Notes: generated from the letters alone by a model not told the origin. DNA of 64,000 nucleotides from Alteromonas abrolhosensis (GCF_001953635.1 NZ_MEJH01000002.1:62001-126000); one strand, 5' to 3'; shown: positions 10,189 to 19,840, numbered from the stretch's first letter. Program-made: numbers and translations.

Positions 10189-11538
10189 TTATGTCCTCGG
10201 AATATTCAACACCTGTCCTACGCGCACAACATCACTTGAAAGATCGTTAGCCGCTTTAATGCTGCTTATTTTCACATTGTAACGCTGCGCCAGTAAGGAA
10301 AGCGACTCACCACTTCTTACTTTGTGCGTTCGGTTGTTCGCTCTTTCTTGTGCCCATAGTGTACCATCAGGCGGAACTTGCTTGAAGTAACGCTTAGTCG
10401 CATTAAACATGGCACTCGCTAAGCGCTCACGATGTTTCGACCAATTCAGATTTTTCTCTTCTTGTGGGTTAGAAATGAAGCCGACTTCAACCAAAATAGA
10501 GGGGATGTCAGGCGCAGTAAGAACAGCAAAACTGGCGGCTTGTGGCCTTCTTTTATGAAGACTGGTCACCTGCTTTAACTCTTCTACCACTTTATTGCCT
10601 AAATCGTGGCTGGTCGCCATGCTGTGATCCATCGATAAACCCAGTATGGTTTCAGTTAGATATCGCTCGCTTGATTTGTCATTGATAACCTCAGCGGCTC
10701 CACCTAATAGTTCCGAGTGGCGTTCAGATTTTTCTAGCCATCGACCTAATTCGGTATCGGCTCTTCGCATGGATAATACCCATACCGAACCGCCTCGTGG
10801 TTGAGGCTGACTAAACGCATCGGCGTGAATAGAAATAAGCAGGTCGGCTTTTTTCTCCCGCGCGATTTCGGGACGTCGATTGGGAGAGACATAATAATCA
10901 TCGCCACGGGTCATGATAGCGCGCATGCCTCGCTCCCGATTTATCATGTCTTCCAGCTTTTTAGCGATACTCAGCGTAATATGCTTTTCATAGGTACCAG
11001 CCGGACCAATTGACCCCGGGTCATGACCACCGTGCCCGGCGTCGATGGCGACGATAATATCTCGGTCGCGGGCGCTGGTAGAATCATCAATAACTACCGA
11101 ACTCGTGGATGCCGACGCTGATAACGTTGGCGACGGCTTCGGCGCACTATCCGGCAAATCGACAACCAGCCTGTGTCCGTAAGCACCATCGGGGGTTACT
11201 GCAAACAACGAGGGCTTTGTATTTCTATTAAGCTCAACAACTACTCTGGCAGATGACTTGTTTTTCGGTGTGGAGTAGCGCAGCTTTTTAATCAAATCAC
11301 CGCTATTTTCTATACCCGAAAGCTTTGCGGCGTCGCTGGTATTATCTAGGTCGATGACAAGTCGAAGTGGATTTTTGAGCGTGAAATAGGTGAACTCTGG
11401 CGCTGATTTCATATCGAAAACAACGCGCGTATTGTCCGGCGACGGCCATATTCTAACCCCGTCGATGTTATTTTGCGCGCCGTGTGCAAACTGCACAAGG
11501 AAACACAATAATAATACCGAAACTATACTGCGCACCAT
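10189..11538 (-). CDS. amiB: N-acetylmuramoyl-L-alanine amidase (AmiB type) with LysM domain
   Basis: A periplasmic septal peptidoglycan amidase of 449 residues. There is a signal peptide (about 1-20), an AMIN domain (about 25-125) for peptidoglycan or septum targeting, and a zinc amidase domain (Amidase_3) beginning IVAIDAGHGGHDPGS. ISIHADAF carries a second metal His, and the catalytic Glu lies in LVEVGFISN. A C-terminal LysM repeat (HKVRSGESLSLLAQRYNVK) ends the protein. The position between tsaE and mutL is that of E. coli amiB. EnvC- or NlpD-like activation is family knowledge and is not visible here. Confidence 0.93.
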   Translation of the reverse strand: MVRSIVSVLLLCFLVQFAHGAQNNIDGVRIWPSPDNTRVVFDMKSAPEFTYFTLKNPLRLVIDLDNTSDAAKLSGIENSGDLIKKLRYSTPKNKSSARVVVELNRNTKPSLFAVTPDGAYGHRLVVDLPDSAPKPSPTLSASASTSSVVIDDSTSARDRDIIVAIDAGHGGHDPGSIGPAGTYEKHITLSIAKKLEDMINRERGMRAIMTRGDDYYVSPNRRPEIAREKKADLLISIHADAFSQPQPRGGSVWVLSMRRADTELGRWLEKSERHSELLGGAAEVINDKSSERYLTETILGLSMDHSMATSHDLGNKVVEELKQVTSLHKRRPQAASFAVLTAPDIPSILVEVGFISNPQEEKNLNWSKHRERLASAMFNATKRYFKQVPPDGTLWAQERANNRTHKVRSGESLSLLAQRYNVKISSIKAANDLSSDVVRVGQVLNIPRT

Positions 11539-11622
11539 AATTAGCCTTTGTGTTATTGTTATGCCGCTCTCGTTAACTCCGGAGCCGCTATTTATTCAGT
11601 TTCTCTTTCACTTTGCATTGCA

Positions 11623-12105
11623 TTAAACACGCTTGCATTGCTGAAGCAATTTCGCACCGTGGGCACTTTTTGCTTCCAAATTAAACTGCCTACCCGATGG
11701 CGTAATATTTATACTAATCACTAAGTCTGGGGATGCCAAGTATTCGCCCCCTTTTTCCGACCATTCAATAAGCGCGATAGCGCCCGAACCAAAGTAATCG
11801 CGAATTCCCATGAACTCTAACTCTTCTGGGTCGGCCAAGCGATATAGATCGAAATGATAAATATTGACGCCATCCAGTTCATAAGGTTCAACCAATGTAT
11901 AGGTTGGACTTTTAACGCTACCTGAATGACCTAAAGATTGAATGAAATAACGGCTAAACGTCGTTTTTCCTGCACCTAAATCGCCGTTAAGATAAATAAC
12001 AGCATCGGTAGGAAGTTGACTTGAAACGGCTTGCGCTAAGTCCTTGGCAAGCTGCGCAGTATCATCTACTTCATTAGCAAAAAAAGAGGTATGCGGGTAA
12101 GACAT
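11623..12105 (-). CDS. tsaE: TsaE, ATPase of the t6A tRNA modification complex
   Basis: ATPase needed with TsaB, TsaC/C2 and TsaD for threonylcarbamoyladenosine at A37 of ANN-decoding tRNAs. The P-loop GDLGAGKTTFSRYF, the VKSPTYTLVEPY segment and the YHFDLYRL motif are all typical. I favour the ATG at 12105 (160 residues, MSYPHTSFF). The longer frame from 12129 adds eight residues and has no Shine-Dalgarno. It lies between nnr and amiB as in E. coli. Confidence 0.92.
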   Translation of the reverse strand: MSYPHTSFFANEVDDTAQLAKDLAQAVSSQLPTDAVIYLNGDLGAGKTTFSRYFIQSLGHSGSVKSPTYTLVEPYELDGVNIYHFDLYRLADPEELEFMGIRDYFGSGAIALIEWSEKGGEYLASPDLVISINITPSGRQFNLEAKSAHGAKLLQQCKRV

Positions 12106-12174
12106 CAACAATATTCCACAGTAATACAAAGAAACACAGTAGATGCCTGCCCGTTTAAGACAAAACCAACCTAT

Positions 12175-13674
12175 TTAGTGGTTGATAAGCGCACGTACTG
12201 CGTCGAACAAATCGCTCGCTATCATACCACGTTGACCATACAGTTGGGCAATATCATCACCGGCCTTTGCATGAAGCACCACACCATATTTTGCTGCAAT
12301 GTCTGTTTCTACACCTTGAGCAAGCAATGCGCCTAATATTCCGCTAAGTACATCTCCACTTCCTGCGGTGGCCATACCGGGATTACCATGTCGGCAAACC
12401 CAGGTCTTCTTTTCGTTGTCGATAAGCGTGCCCGCGCCTTTAAGTACGCAGACCGCATGGTACCGTTGTGAACATTGCCTTGCGTAATTAAAACGGTCGC
12501 TCTCTACATCGTCAATAGATACACCAAGTAAACGAGCCGCTTCCCCTGCATGAGGCGTTAGAATGCTGTCCGACAAGGTGTACGCTGTTGACTGCTTACA
12601 CAATAGATTTAGCGCATCAGCGTCAATCACCACAGGCTTATTCTGGCTTTGACAGTGTTTCATGGTGGTTTCAAACGTGCTTTCTGCCCATTCATCTTGC
12701 CCAAGGCCCGGCCCGATAACTACGCAAGTCGCCCATGCTAATGCGTCTTCCAAATTAAAGTCGGTAACCATGAGTTCAGGTCTACCTGCACTTACTTGAA
12801 CAACTGAAGACTCATGGGTATACACGCGTACCATGCCCGCACCGCTTCTGAGCGCGGCTTCACTGGCTAGGCGAATTGCACCTGCAGTTCCACGGTTTCC
12901 ACCAATACACAAAAGGCGCCCGTAAGTCCCTTTGTGACTGTTGATCTCACGTGGCCCCATTCCTTTAAAGTGGTCGATATTTAGCATGGTCGCGCTCGCT
13001 TTAGCTAACGCTTGAAAGGCTTTGCCAATACCCAAGTCTGCATACACTAACTTACCGCACGATTGCTTACCCGCCCCAGTGACAAGCCCTGGCTTTATGC
13101 CGACAAATGTCACCGTAATATCGGCCTGAACACAGCGGCCTAAGCTCTGCCCTGTGTTAGCATCAAGTCCTGACGGCACATCGACACTTACTACAGGTGT
13201 TGATGACGCGTTTACTGCATCGATAACATCAGCAAACTCGTTGCGAATATAGCTATTAATACCTGTACCGAGAAGCGCATCAATCACCACATCAGATTTT
13301 TCGAGGAGTGCAGCATCAAACCCGTTAATGCTGCCACCGGAGTCAAGCCAGCGCTGCTGCGCTTTGCCTGCATCACCTTCAAGCGTTCGTTCAGGCTCAA
13401 CCGCACACAAATGCACTTGTTTACCGGCTAGTTTCGCGTTTATTGCTGCGATATACCCATCGCCCGCGTTATTCCCTTGCCCCACCAGCACTAAATAGAC
13501 GTCCGAGTTAGGCATGAGTTCTAGACACTGTTTAAATACCGCGTCACCGGCTCTCTGCATCAAAGTAAACAAATCACAGCCCGACTCAGCAGCAGCTTGC
13601 GCTTCATTTTCTCTAACCTGATCGGCCCGAAATAGTTTGTATGATAAACTTGACGTTAATTGAGTATCTAGCAT
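12175..13674 (-). CDS. nnr: Bifunctional NAD(P)H-hydrate epimerase / ADP-dependent dehydratase
   Basis: Repairs hydrated NADH and NADPH. The N-terminal YjeF_N epimerase domain (about 1-220) has the GQGNNAGDGYIAA motif and a DALLGTG segment. The C-terminal ribokinase-like dehydratase domain has GNRGTAGAIRLA and the GMATAGSGDVLSGILGALL motif near the ADP site. Start at the ATG 13674; a TTG two codons upstream is also in frame. The gene is divergent from queG with only about 6 bases between starts, so each promoter must lie inside the other gene. Confidence 0.92.
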   Translation of the reverse strand: MLDTQLTSSLSYKLFRADQVRENEAQAAAESGCDLFTLMQRAGDAVFKQCLELMPNSDVYLVLVGQGNNAGDGYIAAINAKLAGKQVHLCAVEPERTLEGDAGKAQQRWLDSGGSINGFDAALLEKSDVVIDALLGTGINSYIRNEFADVIDAVNASSTPVVSVDVPSGLDANTGQSLGRCVQADITVTFVGIKPGLVTGAGKQSCGKLVYADLGIGKAFQALAKASATMLNIDHFKGMGPREINSHKGTYGRLLCIGGNRGTAGAIRLASEAALRSGAGMVRVYTHESSVVQVSAGRPELMVTDFNLEDALAWATCVVIGPGLGQDEWAESTFETTMKHCQSQNKPVVIDADALNLLCKQSTAYTLSDSILTPHAGEAARLLGVSIDDVESDRFNYARQCSQRYHAVCVLKGAGTLIDNEKKTWVCRHGNPGMATAGSGDVLSGILGALLAQGVETDIAAKYGVVLHAKAGDDIAQLYGQRGMIASDLFDAVRALINH

Positions 13675-13680
13675 GAGCAA

Positions 13681-14823
13681 ATGTCCGAAATTAGTTCTAT
13701 CGACCTTGTTGAATTAACCAACAATATCAAGGCTTGGGGTACAGCGCTAGGCTTTCAACAGGTTGGCATCAGCGATATTGATCTACATCAGCACGAGGCT
13801 CACCTCAAGGAATGGTTAGACAACGGGTACCACGGTGACATGGCCTTTATGGAGAGCCATGGGATGAAGCGTGCCCGGCCAGACGAATTAGTCCCAGGGA
13901 CATTGCGGGTTATTAGTGTTCGGATGAACTACTTACCGCCTGACGCTTCGTTTGCCGAACATTTAAAAAAGCCAGAAATAGGATACATCAGCCGCTATGC
14001 ATTAGGCCGTGATTACCACAAAGTGCTGCGCAAACGCTTAAAACAATTAGGCGAAAAAATCACCGCTTCCCTTGCGCATACTCAATATCGCCCGTTTGTA
14101 GACTCAGCCCCCGTGCTGGAACACGCCATTGCTGAGAAAGCGGGTATTGGATGGACAGGGAAGCACAGCCTGACATTAAATAAAGAAGCTGGCTCTTGGT
14201 TCTTCTTAGGTGAGCTGTTCATCAATTTGCCATTACCCGTTGACTCACCTATTGAAGAGGGTTGTGGAAGCTGCACGGCGTGTTTAACCATTTGTCCAAC
14301 CAATGCGATTGTTGCACCCTACAAAGTAGACGCGCGCCGCTGTATTTCTTACCTCACCATTGAGTCGGATAAAGACATACCTGAAGCATTGCGGCCTATG
14401 ATGGGCAATCGCATATATGGCTGCGACGATTGCCAACTCGTTTGCCCATGGAATCGCTTTGCCGATGTTACCAGCGAGGAAGATTTCCACCCAAGACAGG
14501 TACTTCACGGCCAAAGCCTTAATGCGCTTTTCAGCTGGTCTGAAGAAGCGTTTTTACGCCATACAGAAGGCTCTCCTATCAGACGCATTGGCTTTGAAAA
14601 GTGGCAGCGAAATATCGCCGTAGCGTTAGGAAACGCACCTTATAGTGAAGAGAGCATCTTACTTTTGAAGGAAAGGCGAGGCTGCGTGAGCGACTTGGTT
14701 GACAGACATATTGATTGGGCACTTGAACAGCAACTAGAGAGACAACAGGCAGCTGACGTTAAAAATAGACAGCAAGCGCGACTTATTCGCGTTATTGAAA
14801 AAGGTTTACCAAGAGACGCTTAG
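13681..14823 (+). CDS. queG: Epoxyqueuosine reductase
   Basis: Last step of queuosine synthesis in tRNA: cobalamin-dependent reduction of epoxyqueuosine. The 380-residue protein has the N-terminal cobalamin-binding region (DUF1730), then two 4Fe-4S cysteine clusters in CGSCTACLTICPTNAI and CDDCQLVCPWN, each with the shared Cys-Pro ends. A HEAT-like C-terminus follows. The position divergent from nnr matches E. coli yjeS/yjeF. Confidence 0.96.
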   Translation: MSEISSIDLVELTNNIKAWGTALGFQQVGISDIDLHQHEAHLKEWLDNGYHGDMAFMESHGMKRARPDELVPGTLRVISVRMNYLPPDASFAEHLKKPEIGYISRYALGRDYHKVLRKRLKQLGEKITASLAHTQYRPFVDSAPVLEHAIAEKAGIGWTGKHSLTLNKEAGSWFFLGELFINLPLPVDSPIEEGCGSCTACLTICPTNAIVAPYKVDARRCISYLTIESDKDIPEALRPMMGNRIYGCDDCQLVCPWNRFADVTSEEDFHPRQVLHGQSLNALFSWSEEAFLRHTEGSPIRRIGFEKWQRNIAVALGNAPYSEESILLLKERRGCVSDLVDRHIDWALEQQLERQQAADVKNRQQARLIRVIEKGLPRDA

Positions 14824-14887
14824 CCTCACTGTATACGTAAGCCAAGCGATACCAAGAACCCAAAGAGTGAAATACTAATTTAAGGGC

Positions 14888-15508
14888 TTAACCTGCTGAA
14901 GCAACTTGGCCTTTTACATCAGCCTGAATGCTATCACGATAACGCACGCGGGCATTTGGCGAGTGAGATGCAGCAAAAGAAACGTTAAGTTTCAAACCGC
15001 GCTGCGCCACTTGAGTGGTAATGATCGGTGAACCGAATTGCCACCACGGCTCTTGCTCTAATGCTTCGATCACTAGCGACAGTTCTGTTTCAGAGCCATC
15101 ATACTCACCGGTTATTTCACACAGACCGTTCTCACATTTCACCGAGTCCAATACAAAGCGTTCGTTGTTGGGGGGAAGTGCAAAAAACGTGTTTAATGAA
15201 CCCTCAGTTTTAGTGTAGAAAAGCTCTGGCGCCATGGATTGTGCGCCTCTGGTCGCAGAAGTATCCACTAAGCCGTTAGATGTTACGTCAGAGCCAGTCA
15301 ATGTGGCGTTAGCGTCATTCGAAACCAGCTTGGTGGCGGGTTTTATGACTTTCAGTTCGCTCGTTTCCGTGGCGCGAGAACGCGCTAACACATTAGTTAG
15401 TCGCTCTTTCTCTGCTTTAGATTCACTGAGTTGGTGTTGATAGCCAGAAAATTTATACCCAGCTATCAATGCAAACGCTATCAGCAACAACACAAGCCAC
15501 GTTTTCAT
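14888..15508 (-). CDS. Uncharacterised membrane-anchored protein downstream of hemE
   Basis: I do not recognise this 206-residue protein. Residues 4-20 form one hydrophobic segment, followed by a short charged coiled-coil-like stretch (about 23-45) and a likely periplasmic domain. Two cysteines sit close together in VKCENGLCEITG (about residues 124-135) and may form a disulfide. It follows hemE by 23 bases in the same direction, so it is probably cotranscribed. A single-pass periplasmic protein is the most that can be said. Confidence 0.7.
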   Translation of the reverse strand: MKTWLVLLLIAFALIAGYKFSGYQHQLSESKAEKERLTNVLARSRATETSELKVIKPATKLVSNDANATLTGSDVTSNGLVDTSATRGAQSMAPELFYTKTEGSLNTFFALPPNNERFVLDSVKCENGLCEITGEYDGSETELSLVIEALEQEPWWQFGSPIITTQVAQRGLKLNVSFAASHSPNARVRYRDSIQADVKGQVASAG

Positions 15509-15531
15509 TACACTTCCTTTATTGAAGTCGC

Positions 15532-16623
15532 TTACTTGTGATATTGCTTACTAAGTTCGTGTACCGCATTAACGAACACACCTGCGTTTTCAGGTGGCAC
15601 GTCTAAGTGGATACCGTGACCTAAATTAAATACGTGACCGCTCCCTTCACCGTAGCCTTCTAGTATAGACGCCACTTCCTGCTCAATTCTTTGCGGCTGG
15701 GCATACAGCATTGACGGGTCCATATTACCCTGAAGTGCAACATTATCGCCAATGCGCGCACGCGCTTCTTTAATGTCGATAGTCCAGTCTAAACCTACTG
15801 CGTCGCAGCCTGTAGCCGCAATTGATTCTAGCCACATACCACCGTTTTTGGTGAACAAGGTAACCGGCACTTTACGGCCTTCGTTTTCGCGGATTAGCCC
15901 ACTTACAATGCGCTCCATGTACTGAAGCGAGAACTCTTTGTAGTCACGCGGAGATAATACGCCGCCCCAGGTATCAAATACCATGACTGACTGCGCGCCC
16001 GCAGCGATTTGAGCATTTAAGTACTCAGTAACAGAATCCGCCAGTTTTGCTAGTAACGCATGAAGCGTTGCTGGCTCAGCAAATGCCATTTTCTTAATTT
16101 TGGTAAAGGCTTTACTTGAACCACCTTCAACCATGTAAGTCGCTAGCGTCCAAGGGCTTCCAGAAAAACCAATGAGCGGTACTTCACCTTTAAGCTCGCG
16201 GCGAATGGTGCGAACGGCATTCATTACGTACTGTAATTCACCTTCTGGATCAGGAAGGCCAATTTTGTCTACATCCGCTTTACAGGTTATTGGATTTTTA
16301 AAGCGTGGACCTTCACCTGTTTCAAAGTAAAGACCTAGACCCATCGCATCTGGGATGGTCAAAATATCAGAAAAGAGAATAGCCGCGTCGAGAGGAAAGC
16401 GACGTAATGGCTGTAGTGTCACCTCGCACGCCAGTTCAGCGTTTTTACACAACGACATAAAATCGCCTGCTACTGCGCGAGTGGCTTTGTACTCTGGGAG
16501 GTAGCGCCCGGCTTGTCGCATCATCCATACAGGTGTGACATCAACCGGCTGCTTAAGTAACGCACGTAAGTAACGATCGTTCTTTAACGCGGGCTTATCA
16601 ACACTGGGGAAATTTTGCGACAT
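15532..16623 (-). CDS. hemE: Uroporphyrinogen decarboxylase
   Basis: Cytoplasmic enzyme that converts uroporphyrinogen III to coproporphyrinogen III by removing four carboxyl groups. The signature [15 protein letters not shown] lies near residue 35, and [16 protein letters not shown] and the C-terminal [15 protein letters not shown] are typical. The start is placed at the ATG 16623, because AGGTGAG lies 5 bases upstream. A GTG three codons earlier overlaps that ribosome binding site. The length, 363 residues, is slightly above the E. coli enzyme. Confidence 0.96.
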   Translation of the reverse strand: MSQNFPSVDKPALKNDRYLRALLKQPVDVTPVWMMRQAGRYLPEYKATRAVAGDFMSLCKNAELACEVTLQPLRRFPLDAAILFSDILTIPDAMGLGLYFETGEGPRFKNPITCKADVDKIGLPDPEGELQYVMNAVRTIRRELKGEVPLIGFSGSPWTLATYMVEGGSSKAFTKIKKMAFAEPATLHALLAKLADSVTEYLNAQIAAGAQSVMVFDTWGGVLSPRDYKEFSLQYMERIVSGLIRENEGRKVPVTLFTKNGGMWLESIAATGCDAVGLDWTIDIKEARARIGDNVALQGNMDPSMLYAQPQRIEQEVASILEGYGEGSGHVFNLGHGIHLDVPPENAGVFVNAVHELSKQYHK

Positions 16624-16788
16624 ATAACTCACCTAAATAACTGAAGATATTTGAGCGCGAAAGTATACCAGTATTCTTTCCCAAGGTGTGCTAAAACCTG
16701 TATTAAAAAATCAACGTTTTAACGACAAATCGGTGTAGTGTCGATTATTGAAGACAAACAATACTTGAACATTAGGTTAAAAAGACGC

Positions 16789-16893
16789 TTGCACTTAAAG
16801 TGAGTGTTTGCTATTACTATAACCGTTAAAGAAAAGAAGCCCTACATGGGACCGTGCTAAACTTATTGAAACCCTGCCTCGGCAGGGTTTTTT
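16789..16893 (+). ncRNA. Candidate small RNA between hemE and nudC
   Basis: On the plus strand, antisense in direction to both flanking genes, there is a promoter-like pair: TTGCAC (16789-16794) and TATTAC (16812-16817), 17 bases apart. A start near 16824 would give a transcript of about 70 nt. It would contain a small CCC/GGG hairpin (16840-16850) and end in a strong terminator (16869-16893). There is no convincing open frame in it. This is inference from promoter plus orphan terminator only; no RNA family was recognised. Confidence 0.4.
16869..16893. terminator. Strong hairpin terminator at the 3' end of nudC
   Basis: AAACCCTGC and GCAGGGTTT pair around a CTCG loop, then a run of six T on the plus strand. 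The nudC stop codon lies in that T-run. On the minus strand the following bases (TTTCAATAAG) make only a weak U-tract, so the element reads best as a plus-strand terminator, with possible function for nudC as well. Confidence 0.75.
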
Positions 16894-17725
16894 ATTTGTC
16901 GCCGATTAGAGACACCGTTTCAGCAATTAGCTGTCCAGCGATGGATACTTTAGGTGGAATAGTCGGCAACGCATCTATGTCAAACCACTGCGCGTCATCT
17001 ATCTCGTTTTCCTGACAGCGAATTTCCCCGTCGTCATACTCAGCAATAAACCCAACCATCAGAGAATGTGGAAATGGCCAAGGTTGACTGTTGAAGTAGC
17101 GTAAATTTTTGACCTTCACCCCGACTTCCTCAAAAACTTCTCTATGGACCGCTTGCTCCAAGCTTTCTCCACTCTCCACAAAGCCCGCTAGGGTTGAATA
17201 CATATTCGATTCCCTGTGGCGCACTCCTTTTGCTAGAAGAATTTTTTCATTGTTATGGATAGAAACAATGATGCAGGGAGACACGCGTGGATAGCTTCGA
17301 TGCTGACAACGGTGACAGTGCATCGCCATTTCCCAATCTACTCGCTCTGCCTTTGCACCACATTGCCCACAAAATTGATGCGTTCGCAAAAAATGAATGT
17401 ACTGCCAGGCGCGCCCAATAACGGAAAACGCAATATCGTGCTCAGCAAACAGTAGTTGTCTGAGCGAAACTCGCTCCCAACCTGGTTCATCAATATGTTC
17501 GGCACCTAAATCGACAACAAAAACAGGCATATCGCGCTCTGCTGTCTCGTTCAAAGGAGGAAGTTGATGAATATCATCTACGTAAGACGCTAAGAAAGGA
17601 ATATCGGTTAGGTGAGCAACAGGAATAGACTCAGAAGACTCTTGCACTACGATTTTGCCTCGGCTAAAAACAACCCACATAGCTTGCTGAGCAGTTAACT
17701 TTGCCTCGTCTAACTTTATCATCAT
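16892..17725 (-). CDS. nudC: NADH pyrophosphatase / RNA deNADding enzyme NudC
   Basis: A Nudix hydrolase that cleaves NAD(H) and removes NAD caps from RNA. The 277-residue protein carries the zinc ribbon (CGQC and CHRC pairs, about residues 117-140), the Nudix box GFVESGESLEQAVHREVFEE followed by VG, and the diagnostic SQPWPFPHSLM motif downstream. These three together separate it from other Nudix enzymes. Divergent from rsd across 159 bases. Confidence 0.94.
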   Translation of the reverse strand: MMIKLDEAKLTAQQAMWVVFSRGKIVVQESSESIPVAHLTDIPFLASYVDDIHQLPPLNETAERDMPVFVVDLGAEHIDEPGWERVSLRQLLFAEHDIAFSVIGRAWQYIHFLRTHQFCGQCGAKAERVDWEMAMHCHRCQHRSYPRVSPCIIVSIHNNEKILLAKGVRHRESNMYSTLAGFVESGESLEQAVHREVFEEVGVKVKNLRYFNSQPWPFPHSLMVGFIAEYDDGEIRCQENEIDDAQWFDIDALPTIPPKVSIAGQLIAETVSLIGDK

Positions 17726-17884
17726 TGCACGTCACTCCTGTTTTCTGGTGCTTAATACTACACTATTAAAAGGCGTATTGATCGTTCCGTACATTTTGAA
17801 AAGAAGTTTTTCGCGCAAAATTTGTGTCGCTAGTGCACAGTGTTATACTGAAACTTATTGTCGCTAAACGGGTAACACATCAAA

Positions 17885-18349
17885 ATGTTGCAACAGTTAG
17901 AAAGCGTTAAATCAAAATGGGGTGGGAAAAGCCAGGTTATTGACCGTTGGTTGATGGACAGGCAGGCGCTGTTAGTTTCGTTTTGTGAATTAGCAGGCAT
18001 TAATAAACGCAGCGAGTGTTTACCCGGTCCAGACGAAATAGACAACTTTTGCAGCGCGTTACTCGATTATCTGTCGGTAGGCCACTTCGAAGTTTTCGAT
18101 ATGTTGGTTGAAAACGATAATGAAGGTCTTGCGCTAAGAGATAAACTTTACCCCAGATTGACAAAAACCACTGACGCAGCACTCGCATTTAATGATACGT
18201 TTGCACAAGCAGTAACGCCCGAGCAGGCCGCTGATTTTGATTCAGCCCTAGCCAAGCTTGGTGAGACATTAGAAGAGCGTTTTGCCTTGGAAGATGAGTT
18301 GATAGCTCATGTGCACACAAAAAAACGTGATCCAGAAGTGACGCTTTAA
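17885..18349 (+). CDS. rsd: Rsd, anti-sigma-70 factor (Rsd/AlgQ family)
   Basis: A small helical protein of 154 residues that binds the housekeeping sigma factor and favours alternative sigma factors in stationary phase. WLMDRQALLVSFCELAGINK and LPGPDEIDNFCSALLDYLSVGHFEVFD match the family in order. It precedes zur by 35 bases in the same direction, so they may share a transcript. The Shine-Dalgarno is weak. Confidence 0.9.
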   Translation: MLQQLESVKSKWGGKSQVIDRWLMDRQALLVSFCELAGINKRSECLPGPDEIDNFCSALLDYLSVGHFEVFDMLVENDNEGLALRDKLYPRLTKTTDAALAFNDTFAQAVTPEQAADFDSALAKLGETLEERFALEDELIAHVHTKKRDPEVTL

Positions 18350-18384
18350 TATAACAATGAAAGTCGAGTTTACGGTTATCATCA

Positions 18385-18858
18385 ATGAACAAAACCACAC
18401 TTATTCATAAGGCACGGGCCTATTGTGAGCAACGCGGTGCCAGATTCACACCGCTTAGAGAAAAGGTGTATGAAATTCTCGTTTCAAAACACGGCCCTAT
18501 GGGTGCTTATGAACTACTCGACTCACTGAAAGAAACTGAGTCTAGTGCCAAACCTGCGACAGTCTATCGCGCCCTTGATTTTCTTCTCGATTTTGGGTTT
18601 ATTCACCGCTTAGAATCTACCAATGCGTTCGTAGCCTGCTATCATTTCGGTTGTAATCACCCCGTTCAGTTCCTAATTTGTGACAGTTGTGGTGATGTTG
18701 CTGAGATTCAGTCCGAAGGCCTTCAAGACACCCTTGAAAGCCAAGCTAAGCAGCACGGATTTAAAGTATCTAAACAAACTATAGAGGCCCATGGATTATG
18801 TGCCGATTGTCAACAGACGGAAGATCACGCTGCCCAGGAGAGTGTAAATGAATGCTGA
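18385..18858 (+). CDS. zur: Zur, zinc uptake regulator (Fur family)
   Basis: A zinc-sensing repressor of 157 residues. The N-terminal winged helix (RFTPLREKVYEIL and KPATVYRALDFLLDFGFIHRLES) is typical of Zur rather than Fur. The dimerisation part has the structural-zinc CxxC pairs ICDSCGD and LCADCQ. A strong Zur-like operator is present in this window at 41030-41050. The 3' end overlaps cheX by 11 bases. Confidence 0.93.
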   Translation: MNKTTLIHKARAYCEQRGARFTPLREKVYEILVSKHGPMGAYELLDSLKETESSAKPATVYRALDFLLDFGFIHRLESTNAFVACYHFGCNHPVQFLICDSCGDVAEIQSEGLQDTLESQAKQHGFKVSKQTIEAHGLCADCQQTEDHAAQESVNEC

Positions 18859-19312
18859 TTTTGTGAACCCGTTTATTGCTGGTCTATTGAATGTGCTTGA
18901 AACTATGGCACAGACTAAGCTGACCCCAGGCAAGCCTAAACGCAAGCAAAGCGATGTTGCTAAAGGCGATGTATCGGGCTTAATTGGCATGGTGGGTCCA
19001 GACGTACGTGGTTCAATGTCAATCACGTTTGACGAGTCATTGGCTCTTACCATAATGGAAAGAATGGTAGGCGAGCGTCCAGACAAACTCGATGCCGAAG
19101 TAGGTGACATGGTTGGAGAAGTTACCAACATGATATGCGGTAATGCTAAGCGAGACCTTGCGGAGCGCGGTTACGAGTTCGGCATGGCGACGCCTATTGT
19201 TGTATCAGGAAAGCAACATACCATTAGCCATCAGGTAGACGGCGCAAAAATCATTCTCCCTTTCATGTGCGACGAAGGACTAGCGCATTTGGAAATCTGT
19301 TTTGACAAATAA
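18848..19312 (+). CDS. CheX-like chemotaxis phosphatase-family protein
   Basis: A 154-residue protein of the CheC/CheX/FliY class. [15 protein letters not shown] contains the ExxN pattern and the helix that in CheX acts on CheY-P. It overlaps the end of zur, and its own end is overlapped by the next gene, so translation of all three is coupled. GGAG lies about 8 bases before its ATG, inside zur. Membership of the family is seen; activity on CheY is inference. Chemoreceptor genes occur 25 kb further on. Confidence 0.8.
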   Translation: MNADFVNPFIAGLLNVLETMAQTKLTPGKPKRKQSDVAKGDVSGLIGMVGPDVRGSMSITFDESLALTIMERMVGERPDKLDAEVGDMVGEVTNMICGNAKRDLAERGYEFGMATPIVVSGKQHTISHQVDGAKIILPFMCDEGLAHLEICFDK

Positions 19313-19739
19313 TTTCTGGCAGTCTGAAAAAATTACACTCGAGAGCTATCCGAGAGGATTCCACCTCATTACGCAGCAGGTGGAATCTGCATTACCTAGC
19401 ATTCGTCAGGTTGAAGTTGGGCTTTTACACCTTTGGCTTCAGCATACAAGTGCAAGTTTGACAATCAATGAAAACGCCGATCCAACAGTAAGGCAGGATA
19501 TGGAGGCGTTCTTCAACCATAGTGTAAAAGAAGAACTTTCTTTTTTCAGGCATACTTACGAAGGTAAAGATGATATGCCAGCTCACTTAAAATCGAGTAT
19601 ACTAGGGTGTCAACTTACTATACCTGTCCAACAAGGCAAACTTGCACTTGGAACGTGGCAGGGTATCATGCTCGGCGAACACCGAGATCATGGTGGAAGA
19701 CGAACAATTATTGCCACATTACAAGGGATCGCAGCCTAA
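19302..19739 (+). CDS. YjbQ family protein (UPF0047)
   Basis: A 145-residue protein of the UPF0047/YjbQ family, for which weak thiamine-phosphate synthase activity has been reported in E. coli. [18 protein letters not shown] and the C-terminal [19 protein letters not shown] are the hallmark segments, with conserved His, Asn and Asp. It starts at a TTG (19302) within the last codons of cheX, with GGA 8 bases before it. Physiological role remains unclear. Confidence 0.88.
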   Translation: MTNNFWQSEKITLESYPRGFHLITQQVESALPSIRQVEVGLLHLWLQHTSASLTINENADPTVRQDMEAFFNHSVKEELSFFRHTYEGKDDMPAHLKSSILGCQLTIPVQQGKLALGTWQGIMLGEHRDHGGRRTIIATLQGIAA

Positions 19740-19840
19740 CCCATATTATAAATGGCACAATTTGTGCTAGCGTATTACGCAAAGCACAACACAAAATTAT
19801 CAAAAATCGATAATCACTCAACGTTAAACAGGATGTGACT

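Noticed and set aside
16624..16788. Riboswitch or leader for hemE
   Set aside because: No conserved riboswitch core seen; the region is AT-rich with only the small-RNA promoter-like pair next to it.
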